64,000 bases of DNA from Deinobacterium chartae (GTDB lineage: Bacteria > Deinococcota > Deinococci > Deinococcales > Deinococcaceae). The stretch covers positions 248,001 through 312,000 of the forward strand of contig NZ_JACHHG010000004.1 in assembly GCF_014202645.1 (NCBI RefSeq), given 5' to 3'. A model generated the notes under the pieces. The model saw only the letters and a program-made list of their open reading frames with translations. It had not been told where the DNA came from and ran no database searches. This document shows, one piece after another, positions 26,275 through 36,246 of this stretch. How positions within the stretch are numbered: the first letter of the stretch is position 1; each line of letters opens with the position of its first letter. A program made the translations under genes and the position numbers.

Positions 26275-26534
26275 GCAAGCGCTTTGGTTACCTCCGGCGC
26301 AACAAGCGTTCCTCCGGGCCGGAGGCTGCGGCTCCGGCGGCGCAGCCTCCGCCCACGGTATCCGCCCGGCCCCTCGAGGAGGGAGAAGCGGTGCAGGTAT
26401 ACCTCAGCCGGGGGCTGAAGCGCGCGGTGGAACGGCGTTTGGCGCGCGACCCGGAGGCCGACGCCACCGCTTTCGACGTGCTGGTCGAGGAACTGCTGCG
26501 CACCTGGCTGGAGCGTTCGCGGCGCGACAGTTGA
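26271..26534 (+). CDS. small ribbon-helix-helix-like partner of ParA
   Basis: 87 residues: a basic N-terminus (MSKRFGYLRRNKR), a Pro/Ala-rich linker, then a beta strand AVQVYLSRGLKRAVERRL and two helices (ATAFDVLVEELLRTWLE) matching a ribbon-helix-helix dimer. Basic disordered tail plus RHH is the shape of ParG/omega-type centromere-binding proteins, whose tails stimulate the ParA ATPase. Coupled to the ParA gene by a 4-bp overlap. Confidence 0.75.
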   Translation: MSKRFGYLRRNKRSSGPEAAAPAAQPPPTVSARPLEEGEAVQVYLSRGLKRAVERRLARDPEADATAFDVLVEELLRTWLERSRRDS

Positions 26535-26608
26535 CGCGGCTCATGCAATCGTGACAAGGATAACCCAAGCCAAATAATTTATAAGTATCCTGAAGCATAG
26601 CTCAATCC

Positions 26609-27919
26609 ATGGGAAGGAATCAGGAGTTGCCGCACCGATCAATTTTGCTGTCCCTGCGGGCTACTGCCCGTATTCTCGTACAACCCCGCCTTTTCTTAAT
26701 CGGCCTGCTGCTGGTCTCGCCTGCACAGGCCAGCCCTGCCCACGACCTGTTCAACGACGTGCTTGCCCGGCTGCGCGCCGCTTACGGCGGTCCCTCCGCC
26801 GTGACCCCGGATCAGCTCGAGGCCCGCTTCCGCCCGGTCCTCGAGGAACGCTGCACGCCCGCTCCCGAGGAGTGCCCGCTCGAGGTGGCCGAACCGGTCC
26901 TGCGCGACCTGGTAGAAGCGCTGGGTGACCCGCACACCAACTTCTTGGCCTCGAACCAGTACGGCAACGTCATGAAGCGCTTCGCGGGTGACCGCGCCGA
27001 GCGGCCCTCGTTCGGCCTGACCCTGCGTCCGCTGACCGACCGCGCGGGCAGCCTGATCCTCGAGGTCGCCGGCGGCGGTCCCGCCGAGGAGGCCGGTCTG
27101 CGGCGCGGAGACATCATCACCGCCATCGACGGCGTTGCCCTTGACGGCGACGCGGCGCAGCGCGGCAGCCGCCTGCGCGAGCGCGGCGAGTCGGGGCAGG
27201 AGGTGCAGTTGGACGTGCTGCGCGGTTCCCAGCGTTTCACCGTGCGGCTCGCAGGTCGTCCGCTGCCGCTGGTCAGTGCCCCCACCCTGACCCTGGGCGA
27301 GAACGGGCTGGCCGTACTGCGCATTCCCACCTTCGGGGGACCCGGGGTTGCCGAGCGGGTGCACCAGCTGGTCCTCGAGGCTCAGTCCAAAGGAGCCAGC
27401 CGCATGCTGCTGGACCTGCGCGGCAACGGTGGCGGCCTGCTCTCGCAGTACGTGGCGACCGCCGCCGTGTTTGCCCCGGGTGCCGGACGCATCATCGAAG
27501 CCAAGACCAACCGGACCGTTTACCGTTTCGAGGACGGAGCCGCCCTGACCGCCCGTAACGGCGGCAAGGCGGTCGCGCAGTTCCGCATCGCGCGCCCGGC
27601 GGTGTGGGACGGCAAGCTGGCCGTGCTGGTCAACCGCTCGACCGGTTCCGCCGCCGAGTACCTGGCCCTGGACATCCAGCGTGCAGGGCGCGGACAGGTG
27701 GTGGGCGAGGCCACCTACGGCGTGGCCAACACCGCGACCTCGTTTTTCCCGCTTACCGGCGGGGCCGGCCTGCAAGTCACCCTGGGCCACGTGGACGATC
27801 TGGCCGGCAATGCCCTGCCCGAGCGCTGCCATCCGGACCTCGAGGTGCGCGATGACATCTCGGACCTGCAAAACGGCCGCGACCCGGTCCTCGAGGCGGC
27901 GCTGCAGACCCTGGATTGA
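26609..27919 (+). CDS. S41-family (Ctp/tail-specific) peptidase with PDZ, atypical active site
   Basis: 436 residues, exported: a basic start, then hydrophobic LFLIGLLLVSPAQA as signal. The PDZ domain (SLILEVAGGGPAEEAGLRRGDII) is near 135-200 and the S41 domain follows, with LRIPTFGG, LLDLRGNGGG and the nucleophile region VNRSTGSAAEYLA. In Ctp enzymes the catalytic Lys follows in a TFGKG motif; here the position reads ATYGVAN, so the Lys is missing and the site may be Ser-His/Glu type or inactive. The true start could lie a little downstream; no strong ribosome site is seen. Confidence 0.85.
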   Translation: MGRNQELPHRSILLSLRATARILVQPRLFLIGLLLVSPAQASPAHDLFNDVLARLRAAYGGPSAVTPDQLEARFRPVLEERCTPAPEECPLEVAEPVLRDLVEALGDPHTNFLASNQYGNVMKRFAGDRAERPSFGLTLRPLTDRAGSLILEVAGGGPAEEAGLRRGDIITAIDGVALDGDAAQRGSRLRERGESGQEVQLDVLRGSQRFTVRLAGRPLPLVSAPTLTLGENGLAVLRIPTFGGPGVAERVHQLVLEAQSKGASRMLLDLRGNGGGLLSQYVATAAVFAPGAGRIIEAKTNRTVYRFEDGAALTARNGGKAVAQFRIARPAVWDGKLAVLVNRSTGSAAEYLALDIQRAGRGQVVGEATYGVANTATSFFPLTGGAGLQVTLGHVDDLAGNALPERCHPDLEVRDDISDLQNGRDPVLEAALQTLD

Positions 27920-27939
27920 GCACGGTCCATCCGTACGAA

Positions 27940-27969
27940 GACGCCCCCCGAGTAGGGGGGCGTCTTTTT
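27940..27969. terminator. intrinsic terminator between S41 peptidase and PBP
   Basis: 10-bp arms GACGCCCCCC/GGGGGGCGTC, loop GAGTA, followed by TTTTT on the plus strand; it can also serve the convergent PBP gene. Confidence 0.85.
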
Positions 27970-27992
27970 GTGGGCCTCGAGGCGGCCAGGGT

Positions 27993-30599
27993 TCAGAAGC
28001 TGCTCGCGTCGTCCATAGGAGCGGTTTCCTCGTCCTGAGGGGGGCCGCTTCCGACCGCGCCGCTTTCTACGCTGCCATCCGGGGAAGCGAACTCTCCGCC
28101 TTGCGGTTCGTTGATGATCAGGCCACCGTCATCTTGCGGTGACTCGTCGATCACAACACCGCTGCCGTCCTCGGGTACCTCGCCGCTGCCATCGTCCACC
28201 GGGGGTACCTCGCCGCCGTCCTCGGGCGGCACGCCCGGATCGGTCGCGGGCGAGGTACCCGGATCGGTTGCGGCCGGGGCCGAGGGATCGCCTGGCGGCA
28301 GGGCCGGGTCCGTCGGGGCGGGTTCTGCCGGAGGTTCTTCGGCCGGGAGCGCTTCCTCGGGCATGACTTCCTCGACCGGGGCCTCCTCGGGGGCAAGGTC
28401 TTGGGTGTCCGGCTGGGGCTCGTACTGCGAGAGCTCGTCCTCGCGCACGCGGCGCTGGATCACGAACTCGGGCGGGGTGGAGTCGTCGGCCAGCCGCATG
28501 GTGCGCGCGTCCAGGTTCACCAGCACCGTGCCGTCGTCGGGTTCGCTCGGCGGAGTCTCGGCCGGGATCGGTTCAGGTTCGGGTTCCGGTTCGGGCGCAG
28601 GATCTTTGGGTTCGGGAGCGTCGTAACGCATGGCCATGCGCGTGCCGCCCACGGTGGCGTAGCCGATGCCCGGCGGCACCCGGAATTGGGCCGATGGCTG
28701 CCCCTCGAGGGCCCCGGCGACCATCTCGCGCCAGATCGGCGGGTTCACCACGCTGCTCGAGACCGACTGCGGCAGCGTGCCGCTCTCCTGCTTGCCGACC
28801 CACACCGCTCCGACCACCTGCGGGGTCATGCCGACGAACCAGATGTCGCGTACGTCGTTGGTGGTACCGGTCTTGCCCGCCACCTCGCGTCCGGGAATGC
28901 GGGCGCGCCACGCCAGCCCGCCGTTTTGCGGACCGTAGTCGTTGACCACGCCGCGCAGCATGTCCAGGCCGATAAAGGCGGTCTGCGGGGTCCATACCTG
29001 GCGCGGTTCGGGACGTTCACGTGTAATGTCGAACAGCACCTCGCCCGAGGCGGTCTTGACCTGACGCAGGTAATTGGGGGTGTGGTAGCGTCCGCCGTTG
29101 GCAAAGGCCGCATACGCCGCCGCCATCTGCAGCGGACTTGCCTCGAGGGTGCCCAGGGCCAGGCTGTACCCGGCGTTCTTGGGCGGCTCGAGGCCCAGTT
29201 CGCGCAGCTTGTCCGCGAAGGTCGCCAGGCCGATGCGGTCGGCGAGGCGCACGGTGGGCAGGTTCAGGCTGAAGTCCAGCGCGTACCGCAAGGTGACCTC
29301 GCGGCCCGAATAGGTTCTGGAGTAGTTCTGGGGGCTGTAACCGCCGTAATTGACCGGGGCGTCTTTTTCGGTGTGGTCCTGACCGTAGCCCAGCTCCACA
29401 GCGGTGGTGTACAGCAGCGGCTTGATGCTGCTGCCGACCTGGCGGCGTGACTGCACGGCGTTGTTCCATTCGGCCGGGCGTGCTCCGGGGGTCAGCTTCT
29501 GGCCCACCATCGCCAGCACGTCGCCGTTATTGGGGTCGAGCAGCACTGCGCCCAACGTGGCTCCTGCGGGGATACGGGCGTTTTCCGAGGCGCGTTCGGC
29601 GGCGCGCTGCGCTTGCGGATCCAAGGTGGTGTACACCTGTAAGCCGCCCTGCCCGAACACCCGCTCTCGCCCGAAGCGCGACACCAGTTCGCGTTCGACC
29701 TGTTGCAGGAAGTGCGGCGCCTTCTCGCGCGACCGCGAGGCGATGTTCTTGGCCTTGTCGTCGACCAGCGTCGCCGAGGTCAGGTTGCCCTGGTCGTCGT
29801 AGCGGACCCGCCAGCCCGCCGGACGGATCGGTTCCCGCCATGCCCGGTCGGCCTGCGCCTGGGTCACGCGACCGTCTTCGACCATGCGCTCGAGCAGCGA
29901 GCGCATCAGCGGGCGGTAGCCCTCGTAGTCGAAGTAACGGCGCGGGTTGGGAATCAGGGTGGCGAGGTACACGCTCTCGGCCAGGCTCAGGTCCTTGGGC
30001 GACTTGCCAAAGTAGGCCCTCGAGGCGGCGGAAATGCCAACCAGATCGGCGTTGCCGCCGCTGCCCCAGTAAATGACGTTGAGGTAGAGCCCCAAGATCT
30101 CCTCTTTGGAAAATTCCCGTTCGACCTGCACCGACAGCAGCCATTCCTTGATCTTGCGTTCGGCGGTGCGGCCGGTCTTGAGGTCCTCGAGCAAGGTGTT
30201 CTTGAGGACCTGGTTGGTAATGGTCGATCCGCCCTCTACGCGTCCGCCGGTGGCCGCCTTGAAAAAGCCGCGTGCCAGGCCCAGGGGATCCACGCCGTTG
30301 TGCTCGTAAAAACGACGGTCTTCGGAGGTGACGACCGCTGCGGTGAGAAAGGGGCTGACGTCCTTGAGCTGCACCAGGGTGCGGTTGACCCGTGCGCCGC
30401 CGGGCAGGGTGGGAGAGAGCGTGCCCAGCGCGCTGCCGTCCCGCGCGAAGATGCGCGAGGAACTCTCGAGGCGCAGGCTCTCGAGCTGACGGTAGTCGGG
30501 AAGGTCACGCCCCCAGTACAAAAACAGGAAGGTGACCGCCAGGCCGAGCAGGCCGAACAGGCCGAGCAGCACCAGCAGGAAGCGTCGAAGAGGGGTCAC
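27993..30599 (-). CDS. class A penicillin-binding protein (PBP1A-like)
   Basis: An 868-residue bifunctional wall synthase: one N-terminal anchor helix, a GT51 glycosyltransferase domain (SEDRRFYEHNGVDPLG with the catalytic Glu, GGSTITNQVLKN, REFSKEEILGLYLN) and a transpeptidase domain (S-x-x-K as SSIKP, S-x-N as SLN, KTGTT). About 206 C-terminal residues are Pro/Glu/Asp/Gly-rich and acidic, beyond the catalytic domains. GTG 30599 is set by TATCAT 6 nt upstream; an ATG at 30671 is less likely. Polymerises lipid II made by the left-end genes. Confidence 0.93.
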   Translation of the reverse strand: MTPLRRFLLVLLGLFGLLGLAVTFLFLYWGRDLPDYRQLESLRLESSSRIFARDGSALGTLSPTLPGGARVNRTLVQLKDVSPFLTAAVVTSEDRRFYEHNGVDPLGLARGFFKAATGGRVEGGSTITNQVLKNTLLEDLKTGRTAERKIKEWLLSVQVEREFSKEEILGLYLNVIYWGSGGNADLVGISAASRAYFGKSPKDLSLAESVYLATLIPNPRRYFDYEGYRPLMRSLLERMVEDGRVTQAQADRAWREPIRPAGWRVRYDDQGNLTSATLVDDKAKNIASRSREKAPHFLQQVERELVSRFGRERVFGQGGLQVYTTLDPQAQRAAERASENARIPAGATLGAVLLDPNNGDVLAMVGQKLTPGARPAEWNNAVQSRRQVGSSIKPLLYTTAVELGYGQDHTEKDAPVNYGGYSPQNYSRTYSGREVTLRYALDFSLNLPTVRLADRIGLATFADKLRELGLEPPKNAGYSLALGTLEASPLQMAAAYAAFANGGRYHTPNYLRQVKTASGEVLFDITRERPEPRQVWTPQTAFIGLDMLRGVVNDYGPQNGGLAWRARIPGREVAGKTGTTNDVRDIWFVGMTPQVVGAVWVGKQESGTLPQSVSSSVVNPPIWREMVAGALEGQPSAQFRVPPGIGYATVGGTRMAMRYDAPEPKDPAPEPEPEPEPIPAETPPSEPDDGTVLVNLDARTMRLADDSTPPEFVIQRRVREDELSQYEPQPDTQDLAPEEAPVEEVMPEEALPAEEPPAEPAPTDPALPPGDPSAPAATDPGTSPATDPGVPPEDGGEVPPVDDGSGEVPEDGSGVVIDESPQDDGGLIINEPQGGEFASPDGSVESGAVGSGPPQDEETAPMDDASSF

Positions 30600-30605
30600 G
30601 TTTCC

Positions 30606-30611
30606 ATGATA
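30606..30611 (-). promoter_or_regulatory. leaderless-type -10 (TATCAT) of the PBP gene
   Basis: TATCAT ends 6 nt before GTG 30599 on the minus strand. Confidence 0.5.
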
Positions 30612-30732
30612 CGGGGGGCGGCTGAGCCTCGAATGGGCCGCATGGTGGTATGTCCTCGAGCGCTTCCCCATTTTTCGGTCAGCTTTCCTGCGGGGTTTTC
30701 TTCCGGGCCGGTACACTTTGGGGGGAGCTTTT

Positions 30733-31131
30733 ATGGATTACCTGGTATTGGGTTTGTGGATCGCTGCGGTATGCACGTATCTGGTGTCGTACGTCAACAC
30801 GGCTTTTCACCCGCCGCGTCGCGATCTGGGGCCGGCGGGCTTTATGCTGCCGCGCCCGATCGCCTCGCTGTTTTACATCGCGCTGTGCGTGGGTCTCGCC
30901 ACCCGCCTGCCCGGCACGAGCGGCGTACTGTGGGCCGGAGCGCTGCTGGGGGTGATCCCGCTGCTGCTGCTGTATACCGTGCGCGGCGAAGTCGAGCTTC
31001 GCTCGGCGGGACTGAGCTACCGCATGCGCCGCGCCGAGCGAAGCTGGAACTGGGTGCAGGGGGTGGTCACCCTGCCGCTGCTGTTTGTGCTGGTGCGTTT
31101 GCTGCTGGACTTGCTGTTCGGCGGGCGCTAG
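30733..31131 (+). CDS. small membrane protein, unknown
   Basis: 132 residues with four hydrophobic segments (about 3-22, 38-55, 60-80 and 107-127). A soluble-facing RGEVELRSAGLSYRMRRAERSWNWVQG lies between the third and fourth and resembles a short PH-like strand pattern. ATG 30733 follows GGGGAG. Divergent from the PBP gene with a 133-bp gap and 4 bp from the convergent DinB gene. No family recognised. Confidence 0.7.
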   Translation: MDYLVLGLWIAAVCTYLVSYVNTAFHPPRRDLGPAGFMLPRPIASLFYIALCVGLATRLPGTSGVLWAGALLGVIPLLLLYTVRGEVELRSAGLSYRMRRAERSWNWVQGVVTLPLLFVLVRLLLDLLFGGR

Positions 31132-31135
31132 GGCC

Positions 31136-31618
31136 TTACCCGATCAGCTTGACCGTCTGGCGGATCGCGCCCAGGTGGTAGGCGGCGTGGGCCAGCATCG
31201 CTGCTAAACCGCCGACCGTATCCGCGTCAAGGACCTCGAGGTGCGCTGCCAGGTCGCGTGCGCGCTGGTACGCGGTCCGTACCCGCTCACGGGTCTGCGC
31301 CCATTGTGCCTCGTCGACCACGGCGGGGGAGAAGCTGCTCTGCCAGTCGAAGGGGCCGCGGTCGCCGCTGGCCCAGCGCACCAACACCTCGAGGTGAAAG
31401 GCGATGTGGGCCGCGTGCGCGGCCACGCTCAGCCCGAGTGCGGTGGGGTCCGAGGCCTGCGGGGCCGACAGGGCGTCTAGGGTGGCGAACAGGCCGTGGT
31501 TGCCGCTGCCATCGGACTGGGTTCTGTCGAGGAAGGCCGTGCCCTGCCCGGGCTGTCCGCCCTCGAAGGTCTCGCGTAGTACGTGCATCCAGCCGTCCAT
31601 GATCTGTGGATTGGTCAT
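31136..31618 (-). CDS. DinB-family four-helix metalloprotein
   Basis: 160 residues of the DinB/YfiT fold. Three metal-ligand histidines appear in AAHIAFHLEV and HAAYHLGAIRQ, placed as in metal-dependent thiol S-transferases and the DNA-damage-induced DinB of Bacillus. The DinB-like superfamily is greatly expanded in Deinococcus, and substrates are mostly unknown. TAGGCT ends 6 nt before the ATG. Monocistronic. Confidence 0.85.
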   Translation of the reverse strand: MTNPQIMDGWMHVLRETFEGGQPGQGTAFLDRTQSDGSGNHGLFATLDALSAPQASDPTALGLSVAAHAAHIAFHLEVLVRWASGDRGPFDWQSSFSPAVVDEAQWAQTRERVRTAYQRARDLAAHLEVLDADTVGGLAAMLAHAAYHLGAIRQTVKLIG

Positions 31619-31624
31619 GGCCGC

Positions 31625-31630
31625 AGCCTA
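31625..31630 (-). promoter_or_regulatory. leaderless-type -10 (TAGGCT) of the DinB gene
   Basis: TAGGCT ends 6 nt before ATG 31618 on the minus strand. Confidence 0.5.
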
Positions 31631-31742
31631 ACCGGAGGAGCAGCGGCCCGGCGTCCGCTATTCGGCCTAATAAGAATAGGGTGCGTTGATTTCGTAAAAA
31701 GGCACGCTCGGGGCGGCAGCCCCGAGCGCGTCTTGCCGCTGT

Positions 31743-33794
31743 TCAGGCCGGGAGCGGCTCGTTCAGGCCCGAGCGCTCGAGCAGGGCCTGCGGGTCGGGG
31801 TCGCGGCCCATGAACGCGCGGTAGAGCTGGGCGGGGTCCTCGGCGTTACCGCGCTCGAGGATCGTACGTCGGAAGTCGCGCCCGGTTTGGGCGTTGAGGA
31901 TGCCCTCGTTGCGGAAGCGGGTGAAGGCGTCGGCGTCGAGCACCTCGGCCCACTTGTACGCGTAGTATCCGGCCGCGTAGCCCACCGGCTCGTCGAACAG
32001 GTGCCCGAAGGTAGCCAGTTGCTGCTCGCGCGGGTCGAGCGGAGCGGGCACGAAGCGTTCGCGCAGCCGCCGCGAAAACGCCACCGGGTCGCCGTCGCGC
32101 CCGGGGCGGTAGTGGCCGTGCAGCTCGAGGTCCATGCGGCCTTGTGCGACCTGCCGCATGGACCACGTGGCGTTGCGGAAGCTGCGGGCGGCGCGCAGCC
32201 TCGAGAGTAGCGCTTCGGGGATCGGCTCCGCGCGCTCGTAATGGCGCGCAAAGCGGGCCAGCGCCTCGGGCTCCCAGCACCAGTTCTCCAGCAGCTGCGA
32301 GGGAAGCTCCATGAAGTCCCAGGCGACCCGCATCCCGCCCAGCGCGCGCACCGGGACGTTCGAGAGCGCCAGGTGCAGCAGGTGGCCGAACTCGTGGAAC
32401 AGGGTCAGCACGTCCTCCCAGCCCAGCAGCGCAGGCTGCCCGGCCGTGGGCGGGGTCACCTCGGCCAACAGGTAGCCCACGTGCGGCTGGTGAAGTCCGC
32501 CGCTGCGCTCGCCCAGCCACAGCTCCTCGAGGCAGGCCCCCGGTGCCTTGCCCCTGCGGGCGAACAGGTCCACGTAGATGTGGGCGAGGTCCCGCCCGGG
32601 CTCGGCTCCGGCGTCTTGTAGGGTAAAGACCTCGACGTCCGGATGCCATACGGGCAGGTCGCGGCGTCGCCGCACCTGCACCCCGAACAGCTCACGGGTC
32701 AGGTCGAACAGCCCCTCTAGCACTGCATTCAGCTCGAAATAGGGGCGCAGTACCTCGTCGTCGAAATCGAAGCGTTCGCGGCGCAGCCGTTCGGCGTAGA
32801 AGCGCAGATCCCAGGCTTGCGGCTCGGGAGCCGCCTCGCCCTCCAGGCGGCGACGGAAACGGATCAGGTCGTCGCGCTCGCGTTCGAAGGCCGGGCGCAG
32901 GTCCTGCTCGAGGCGCTCCTCGAAGGCGAGTGCGGCCTCGAGGTTGCCCGCCATGCGGTCGGCCAGCAGCAGGTCAGCGTAACTGGGGTAGCCCAGCAGC
33001 TCGGCTTTCTCGGCGCGCAGCGCCAGCATCTCGCTCAGGATGGGGCGGTTGTCGTGCGGGTCACAGGTGGCGGTCGAGGCGTCGGCCAGGTACAGTTCGC
33101 GGCGCAGTTCGGCGTCCTCGGCGTGGTCCAGCACGGCGGCCAGCAGGTGTGGCTGCAGGCTCAGCAAGTACCCCTCGAGGCCGCGCGCGGCGGCCTCCTC
33201 GCGCGCGGCCTCGAGGGCATGCGGCGGCAGCCCGGCCAGTCGCGCGTCGTCGGGGAAATGCCAGACCGGGCGGTTGGCGTCATCGGTGACGTTTTGTCCG
33301 AACAGAGCGCTCAGCTCGGCGATGCGGCCGTCGATGGCCAGCAGTCGCTCGCGTTGTTCCTGGGAGAGGGCTGCGCCCTCGCGGCGCAGCCGCTCCAGGG
33401 TCAGGGTCAGGTGGCGCCGCTGCAGGGCGTCCAAGTCATCTCCGCAAGCCTCGAGGTGGGCTTGCAGGGCGCGGTACAGTTCCGACGAGGCGTAGACGCG
33501 CGAGCGCAGGCTGCTGGCCTGCGGGAGCCAGCGCGCGTGCAGCTCGCGCAGGTCGCCCTGCCCGGTCTGCGTGCCCAGACGCAGCAGGCGTATCAGCGCC
33601 TCGAGATCCTCGAGGGCGCTTTCAACCGCCTCGAGCGGGTTGCTGCGGGGATCTTGCGGGCGCTTGAGGTCCTCCAAGGCCTGCCTGGCGCGCTCGAGGT
33701 GCGTTTGGGCGGCGGCGTCAACGTGCTCGGGGCGGAGGTCGTTCCAGGGAACGGGGAAGCGCAGGGGCAGCAGCGGGTTGGCAGTGTCGAACAT
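31743..33794 (-). CDS. M3-family oligopeptidase (oligopeptidase A/Dcp-like)
   Basis: A 683-residue cytoplasmic zinc peptidase cutting short peptides. The zinc site is HEFGH in VLTLFHEFGHLLH, with the third ligand Glu about 25 residues later (FMELPSQLLENW). GYAAGYYAYKWAEVLDADAF near the end is the substrate-binding Gly/Tyr loop of M3A enzymes. ATG 33794 begins MFDTANPLL as in homologues; longer frames upstream look noncoding. It could finish degradation of imported peptides. Confidence 0.93.
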   Translation of the reverse strand: MFDTANPLLPLRFPVPWNDLRPEHVDAAAQTHLERARQALEDLKRPQDPRSNPLEAVESALEDLEALIRLLRLGTQTGQGDLRELHARWLPQASSLRSRVYASSELYRALQAHLEACGDDLDALQRRHLTLTLERLRREGAALSQEQRERLLAIDGRIAELSALFGQNVTDDANRPVWHFPDDARLAGLPPHALEAAREEAAARGLEGYLLSLQPHLLAAVLDHAEDAELRRELYLADASTATCDPHDNRPILSEMLALRAEKAELLGYPSYADLLLADRMAGNLEAALAFEERLEQDLRPAFERERDDLIRFRRRLEGEAAPEPQAWDLRFYAERLRRERFDFDDEVLRPYFELNAVLEGLFDLTRELFGVQVRRRRDLPVWHPDVEVFTLQDAGAEPGRDLAHIYVDLFARRGKAPGACLEELWLGERSGGLHQPHVGYLLAEVTPPTAGQPALLGWEDVLTLFHEFGHLLHLALSNVPVRALGGMRVAWDFMELPSQLLENWCWEPEALARFARHYERAEPIPEALLSRLRAARSFRNATWSMRQVAQGRMDLELHGHYRPGRDGDPVAFSRRLRERFVPAPLDPREQQLATFGHLFDEPVGYAAGYYAYKWAEVLDADAFTRFRNEGILNAQTGRDFRRTILERGNAEDPAQLYRAFMGRDPDPQALLERSGLNEPLPA

Positions 33795-33933
33795 AACGGT
33801 TCCAGTGTCTCTGCTGCGGTGTTCAGGCGAATGAGCCAACCGTCTTACGGCGAGTGGCTCGCGCTCGGCCGGCTGGACAGGGCTGTGTCTAGGCTGTTCG
33901 CTTCTGGGAAACATCCTACAGGAGTTCAAGCTC

Positions 33934-33961
33934 TTCCATATACCGGATTATGGTTTATACT
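33934..33961 (+). promoter_or_regulatory. putative promoter of the MalK/UgpC-like gene
   Basis: TTCCAT, 16 nt, TATACT. A weak inverted repeat CCATA-8-TATGG (33936-33953) sits between the boxes and could bind a repressor. Nothing else is seen in 33795-34061. Confidence 0.4.
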
Positions 33962-34061
33962 CCGAAGCAGGCAATGGCAACAGCGTGAGCAATAGGCCCT
34001 CTCGCAATAACCCCGGTCACCCGAGGAAGCTCACGGGTGAGAGATGGGGCGGTGACATCTC

Positions 34062-35156
<1,095 letters not shown>

Positions 35157-35164
35157 GCCCTGCG

Positions 35165-35202
35165 CAAAGAAAAAGCCCGGCCATGGCCGGGCTTTTTCTT
35201 TG
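35165..35202. terminator. 38-bp perfect palindrome, terminator of the MalK-like gene
   Basis: 19-bp arms meeting with no spacer, GC core and A/T-run flanks, so a U-tract follows in either direction. Confidence 0.85.
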
Positions 35203-35335
35203 ACCCTCCAACTTGGCATTTGTTTAGAAAAATACCGGATGCCTTGGTATTCGTATTGTTATCGTTACATTTAGCTGCTATAGTTTTCGCCGTCCCGGAG
35301 CGGTTTAAACATCGCCGCACCGTGGAGTTCATGTT
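35203..35335. other. AT-rich gene-free region upstream of the amino-acid binding proteins
   Basis: Runs such as TTTGTTTAG and ATTGTTATCGTTACATT contrast with the GC-rich surroundings. It probably holds regulatory sites for the transporter, but none is recognisable. Confidence 0.3.
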
Positions 35336-35344
35336 TGCTATAAT
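35336..35344 (+). promoter_or_regulatory. extended -10 promoter of the binding-protein genes
   Basis: TGC followed by a perfect TATAAT, 45 bp before ATG 35389. No good -35 at 17 bp, as expected for an extended -10. Confidence 0.55.
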
Positions 35345-35388
35345 GCCCGTCAACCCACAATCGGCTCTGCCGAACACAAGGAGTTTCC

Positions 35389-36141
35389 ATGAAGAAGACC
35401 GCTCTTCTGGTTTGCCTCGCGCTTTGCGCGACCGCATCGGCCCGTCCCCTCGAGGCCATCCGGTCCGCCGGAACCATCAAGATCGCCACCGAAGGTGCTT
35501 TCCCTCCGTTCAACTACTACGAGGGCAAGAAACTCACCGGCTTCGAGGTGGAACTCGGTAACGCCCTGGCCAAGGAGCTGGGCCTCAAGGTCGAGTGGGT
35601 CACCCAGCCGTTCGACAACCTGCTGATCGGCCTGGGCCAAAACCGCTTTGATTTCGTGATCGCCTCGCACGGCGTGACCGAGGAGCGCGCCAAGGCCGTG
35701 AACTTCACCAACCCGCACTACTGCACCGGCGGTGTGATCGTCTCGAAGAAGGGTGGCCCCAAGACCGCCGCGGCCCTCAGGGGCAAGACCGTTGCGGTGC
35801 AGGTGGGAACGTCTTACCTCGAGAACGTCCGCAAGGTCGCCGGTACCAAGGAAGTCAAGACGTTCCCCAAGGACACCGATGCCCTGCAGAACCTGCTGGC
35901 CGGACGCAGCGACGCCTGGGTCAGCGACAAGTTCGTGGCCATCGACGCGATCAAGGCCAACACCAGGGTCGGGCTGCAGCAGGGGGACATGCTGTTCCAG
36001 GAAAAGATCGCCATGGCGGTTGCCAAGGGCAACACCAGCTTGCAGGGCGCTCTGAACGACGCCCTGAAGAAGGTGCAGGCGAACGGCACCTACGCCAAGA
36101 TCTCGAAGAAGTACTTCGATCAGGACATCCGCTGCAAGTAG
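35389..36141 (+). CDS. polar amino-acid ABC transporter solute-binding protein (copy 1)
   Basis: A 250-residue periplasmic binding protein of the SBP_bac_3 family, with a signal peptide MKKTALLVCLALCATASA. The typical start is [33 protein letters not shown], then an [18 protein letters not shown] segment and a C-terminal [19 protein letters not shown]. Two Cys (YC in the first half, RC at the end) may form a disulfide. AAGGAG precedes the ATG. It is about half identical to copy 2 just downstream, a local duplication. Confidence 0.92.
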   Translation: MKKTALLVCLALCATASARPLEAIRSAGTIKIATEGAFPPFNYYEGKKLTGFEVELGNALAKELGLKVEWVTQPFDNLLIGLGQNRFDFVIASHGVTEERAKAVNFTNPHYCTGGVIVSKKGGPKTAAALRGKTVAVQVGTSYLENVRKVAGTKEVKTFPKDTDALQNLLAGRSDAWVSDKFVAIDAIKANTRVGLQQGDMLFQEKIAMAVAKGNTSLQGALNDALKKVQANGTYAKISKKYFDQDIRCK

Positions 36142-36246
36142 GCCTGTCATGGCCCCGGTCCCCTCGAGGCTCCTGCTCGGGGGGACCGCTGGTGAACAAA
36201 TGCGCCCCGGTGAATTTACATGCAGTTTGAGGTAAGGTAGGACGTT

